Shown here in pieces: positions 60,410 through 64,000 of a DNA stretch of 64,000 bases. The position numbers and the translations under genes were made by a program. The first letter of the stretch is position 1; each line of letters begins with the position of its first letter. Source of the DNA: Zygaena filipendulae. Taxonomy: Eukaryota; Arthropoda; Insecta; Lepidoptera; Zygaenidae. The stretch lies in the NCBI GenBank assembly GCA_907165275.2, contig OU015651.1:13476501-13540500 (forward strand), read 5' to 3'. The notes below the pieces were generated by a model. It ran no database searches and was not told where the DNA came from. It worked only from the letters and a program-made list of their open reading frames with translations.

Positions 60410-61220
60410 TAAAGCTGCGACAGTGAATATAAATTATTGCAAGCGTTCCTCCCAAAACATATAGCTTACACAACCTGTGAATGCGAGTGCGACGAGATTA
60501 AATCGGAAAGATCGACGTATTCCTTTTAATCTTCCCGTAAATCCAATACAGATACGTAACGCTTCACGGCCGGTAATAAAGCCAGTATTATGTGTACTGA
60601 ATCGTTGAGTGTGCACCGGATAAATGTATCGCTTCAATCAATGTCTGGACGGACGTCGCGAGTATTTGTTATCGCGCTTTTTACCTGGTACCGGGACAGA
60701 GGTGCTGTGGAGTGGAACTATCATTTTTATTTAACCTTTAACTAGTGACGTGTAGTCTGACAGGCGTCCCGGTTTTGCAAATTCTTAGAATTGGCCGCCA
60801 CTTCCCCTCGCTTGCTGCGACCTCGCGTCTCAGTAGCTTTTGTTTTAGTGCTAAAACATCCGTGGAAGAAGGCAGACCCGTCATCGGTTGTATAACACGT
60901 AAGTAATATTAATGCTAATTAGAAAGTCGGCCGCCGCCTGGGAAGCCTGGGTTAGGGTCTATTAAAATGCTAAGAAAAGGATCTCATGTCAATTAGGGCC
61001 AATTATTAATCACCGTTTATTTTCTAAATAAATAAGAAAAGATGATTGAATTTATTTAAATTTGTTTTATTACATACCAAATAGTTAAATATCAATCTAA
61101 TTTTATAACATCCAAATGCAATTTTATGAAAATAATGACTTTGAAAGTATAGTTGCCTGTGCGACGTCATGTACCTCTTTATCATGTCACTAGTTAAAGG
61201 CCAGCGACACTCCCTTGTAC
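60410..61220. other. GC-richer unique segment, possible promoter or first exon
   Basis: 60420-60960 is GC-richer and repeat-free, with a strong plus-strand donor (AACAC|gtaagt) at 60898. It could be an untranslated first exon of a gene to the right; no coding support. Confidence 0.25.
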
Positions 61221-61222
61221 CA

Positions 61223-61815
61223 AAAGTTACTATGGATTTATGCGCGAACTTCTTTACCAACTTTGGAATACTTAACCAAATTTCTATGACCGCGTCGTAC
61301 ATTGCATTGGTATGGTTGGCACAAAATGCTTTCATAGATCGGTTCAGCGAATAGTATGGAAGTCACATCACATCACCAGCCCATAGTAGTCCACTGCTGG
61401 ACATAGGCCTCTCCAATTGCCTGCCACTTAGCACGACTCTCAGCCTCCCGCATCCAGCCACCACCAGCCATCCTGCGAAGGTCATCACTCCACCTAGCAT
61501 GTGGGCGTCCTACACTGCGTTTGCCTATCCGCGGTCTCCACTCCAGAACCCGACGGCCCCAACGGTTATCGGTTCTGCGGATAATATGGCCAGCCCACTG
61601 CCACTTCAACTTACTAATTCTGTGGGCTATGTCGATAACTTTGGTTCTCTGCCGAATCACCTCATTTCTGATGTGATCCTTCAGAGAGACTCCGAGCATA
61701 GCCCTTTCCATAGCACGTTGAGCAACTTTAAATTTGTGAACCAGTCGTACCGTGAGTGTCCAGTATGGAAGTGCCTACTCTTAAAACGTAGTGATTATTT
61801 GCTCAGTGTTTAACA
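61223..61815 (+). repeat. Dispersed repeat occupied by an RTE tail
   Basis: Host sequence of the insertion at 61364-61761: AAAAGTTACTATGGATTTAT before it, CTACTCTTAAAACGTAGTG after it. Confidence 0.65.
61364..61761 (-). mobile_element. 5'-truncated RTE-clade LINE tail with target-site duplication
   Basis: The minus strand encodes the conserved RTE C-terminus: LTVRLVHKFKVAQRAMERAM, KLKWQWAGHI, GRPHARWSDD, then YVQQWTTMGW near the end. The 3' tail is a short TGATGTGATGTG run. AGTATGGAAGT flanks it at 61353-61363 and 61762-61772. The host is a copy of the repeat also present, unoccupied, at about 38900-39090. Confidence 0.92.
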
Positions 61816-62039
61816 CTATAGTCGATGCACTGCGATTACACTCGCAAAAATTTTCAGAGTTCCCTTAGGAATTTCGTTATAAAAGTAGCCTATATTACTC
61901 AGGTACACTGTGGCTTCTTTCAAGTCAAAGATTTCAAAAATTGGTATTTTCGGAAATCAAAGCTCTTCTCTTTATAATTTAAAATTTAAATTAGCATAGA
62001 GATAATAACAACAGTATCGCATTATAATACACTTTATTT

Positions 62040-62222
62040 CAATGGGAATTTCAAAGTTCCCACGGAAATTCCAGGATAAAAATTACTCTATATCCTTTTC
62101 TGTATACTTCACAACGTATATGCAAATTTTTGTGATGATCAGGTGAGTAGATAAGCCTTAAAAAGGTATCCAACATTAAAAAAAGACAGGCACACAGAGT
62201 TATTTTGCATTTATAATATAAA
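62040..62222 (-). mobile_element. Helitron-like element, hairpin missing
   Basis: Body and 5' end. A further scrap of the family is at 61852-61905. Confidence 0.5.
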
Positions 62223-62326
62223 TTAATTTTATTCTTGCTCATTATTTTTAGATATTATGAATGTCTGAATTTAGAGCAAAACTTATGTATTTAACTCATT
62301 AATTAAATACGTTCTGAATAACAAAT

Positions 62327-62482
62327 CTATACTAATATTAGGTATAAAGAACGAATGATTTGTTTTTTTTTTGTTTTTTTTTAAAAATTCTTTCGTCATT
62401 AGAATACTATATTGTCGCTGAGTAACCCGGAATCCCTGCGGGAACTCCGAAATTACCGCGAGTGAAACCTTGGGAACAGCTG
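62327..62482 (+). mobile_element. Helitron-like element, worn
   Basis: A short 5' scrap, then the 3' end GCGAGTGAAACCTTGGGAACAGCTGG. Confidence 0.5.
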
Positions 62483-62489
62483 GTATCGC

Positions 62490-63290
62490 CACTTGATTTG
62501 CGATTATTTGCCAACATTAAAAATCCAAAACGTCTCCCAAAAGTTTTGTTCTATCTGTTTCATAAGCCCCACTGGAGCGAATTGCATTGAACGTACCTCA
62601 ATTTACTGCAAATACACAGAATGTAACGGTATATTGATTAACAAAATTGCTTGTTAAAATTACCACACGGGGTCCAGCTAGATAAAATAATAAAAAAAAC
62701 AGAAACCTGACATCTGTGAGACTCTGCATAGGATCACGCCTTTTTTCCGGATAGGTAGACAAAAACTATTGAGTTAAAATCCTTATACGTCTTACTTTAC
62801 TTTCACATCGCCCATATTCATAGCCCACTTGTTTTCTTGAATTTCGTTTCATAAAACTCTAAAAGCTCGAAATGAAGGCGGTCTAATAAAATTGGGAAAA
62901 ATATGATATTATCATCTCCAAATATGATAAAGAAATTCAATCACATAAAATTATCGTAATATCCATAAGCGCTTATCGAAATATTTTCAAACCCTCATTT
63001 AATTTTAAGTCAAGTAGAAAAAGCAGAAAGGCAATTTTGAATTTTGACATATTCTATCTCAAAAATTATTTAAATATAATCAAATTTTCAAACTTTCCTG
63101 CAATTAATTCAGTTGAGTGAACAGGGTAAGATATTAAAAGAGTTCCAACTCGAAGTTACGGTTGGTTTTATGAATTGTTTCTACGAATATTAAGCAATTT
63201 AAATATGATTTATAAAGCGACTGTCACCCGTGGATTTGGAAAGCACCGCGGGATCTCCGTATTCACCTTCCTATGACTTTCTCCAAAGTT
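62490..63290. other. Intergenic, nothing recognised
   Basis: AT-rich, with one hairpin scrap of the Helitron family near 62660-62680. Confidence 0.45.
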
Positions 63291-63293
63291 TAA

Positions 63294-63530
63294 CGGCCGC
63301 ACTCAGAGTCGACTTTAATGATTACTTAGTTAAGTATAGATTTTTAAAACAAAACTGCCGCAATCAGTGACGTTCAGTAAATTAATGTTAACTGGCATTT
63401 AATGAGATGTAACTTAATTAGTTAAATGCCAATTAACATTAATTTATTAAACTTGTCTGATTGCGGCAATTTTGTTTAAAAAATCTATACTTAACTAAGT
63501 AATCATTAAAATCGACTCTGAGTGCGGCGG
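63294..63530. mobile_element. CCGCCGCACTC MITE
   Basis: Full-length foldback with both inner and outer inverted repeats; flanks TAA/TTA. Confidence 0.85.
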
Positions 63531-63534
63531 TTAG

Positions 63535-64000
63535 ACTTTTATACTTTCTGTGAAAAAGGTACTAAGTATATAACATAAGAGATAGAAGAGACACACAATA
63601 CACACACAAAAGAGTTTCACGGACATTTTAAATCTAAGGAAATTTTGCTGTACACAAACGAACCCCCGCTCGTGTCTATAACTCTATACACGAACGCGAA
63701 CGGGTCCGTTTTTATATTTGGTGCGTTGAACTTATATTATTGTGGGGGAAGTGACATACCTACATAAAGACAACAATCGCCACATCCGGTACCTGTTGGA
63801 CTAGTCAGTAGTCAGTATATTATTATTTTGAACAAGAATAGTATACATACAGGAATAGTATTAACTATATTATCTGTAGTTTGACAGTGCCATCTATGAA
63901 ATTCACCTACTAATCTGTACTAATATTTAAAAAAAAGTGGATAGAAAGCTTCAGTATCCTGGAGTAAATTAAGATATTTTCCATTGTACAAAAAAGAGTT
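63535..64000. other. Intergenic, nothing recognised
   Basis: Contains an ACGAACSCGAACGGGTCCG patch near 63690; no gene visible before the window ends. Confidence 0.45.

Noticed and set aside
1..64000. A novel multi-gene system (defence, biosynthetic or mobile island)
   Set aside because: Only one supported gene is present and the rest is repeats; no clustered unknown genes were found.

Overview
The window is a stretch of insect nuclear genome, almost certainly from a moth or butterfly (Lepidoptera). It is AT-rich, it has no bacterial-style operons, and its one clear gene is split into small exons with GT..AG introns. It is packed with short repeats typical of Lepidoptera: many Helitron-like copies that begin TC and end with a GC-rich hairpin plus CTAG (the type I know as Lep1), tRNA-derived SINEs, 5'-truncated RTE and R1-clade LINE tails, and several MITE families. 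The species cannot be told from the sequence.

The gene. I reconstructed a minus-strand gene from about 56174 (start) to 32532 (stop). It has 12 coding exons whose splice phases all agree, giving a 1485-nt reading frame (494 aa). From exon 3 to the end it matches the MINDY-4 / MINDY-4B (FAM188) family of Lys48-type deubiquitinases. The family's catalytic Cys position holds Arg (YGLVAPRNGARALLSALQ), and the oxyanion Gln is also gone. It is therefore most likely a MINDY-4B-like pseudoenzyme, although the His-box histidine is kept. A second start exon at 49225 joins exon 3 in frame, and an alternative terminal exon at 34494-34392 is also phase-compatible.

Layout. 1-31 kb: no convincing gene, a mosaic of Helitron-like copies, MITEs, SINEs and RTE scraps, with four weak plus-strand exon candidates (16.2, 27.6, 29.3 and 30.4 kb). 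32.5-56.2 kb: the MINDY-4B-like gene, with introns full of the same repeats, an 88-bp tandem triplication and an R1-clade LINE tail with a 13-bp target-site duplication. 56.2-64 kb: intergenic, with a near-perfect 169-bp-arm palindrome, an RTE tail with an 11-bp duplication, and more MITEs.

Nested insertions and unoccupied sister copies inside the window allow target-site duplications to be read directly for several families. These are TAA/TTA for the CCGCCGCACTC MITE (Harbinger-like), 8 bp for the CTCAGAC MITE, and 4 bp for the GGACGCAGATAAGC MITE. No CRISPR array, rRNA gene, functional tRNA gene or previously unknown multi-gene system was seen. The most notable items are the pseudoenzyme gene and the set of nested insertions.
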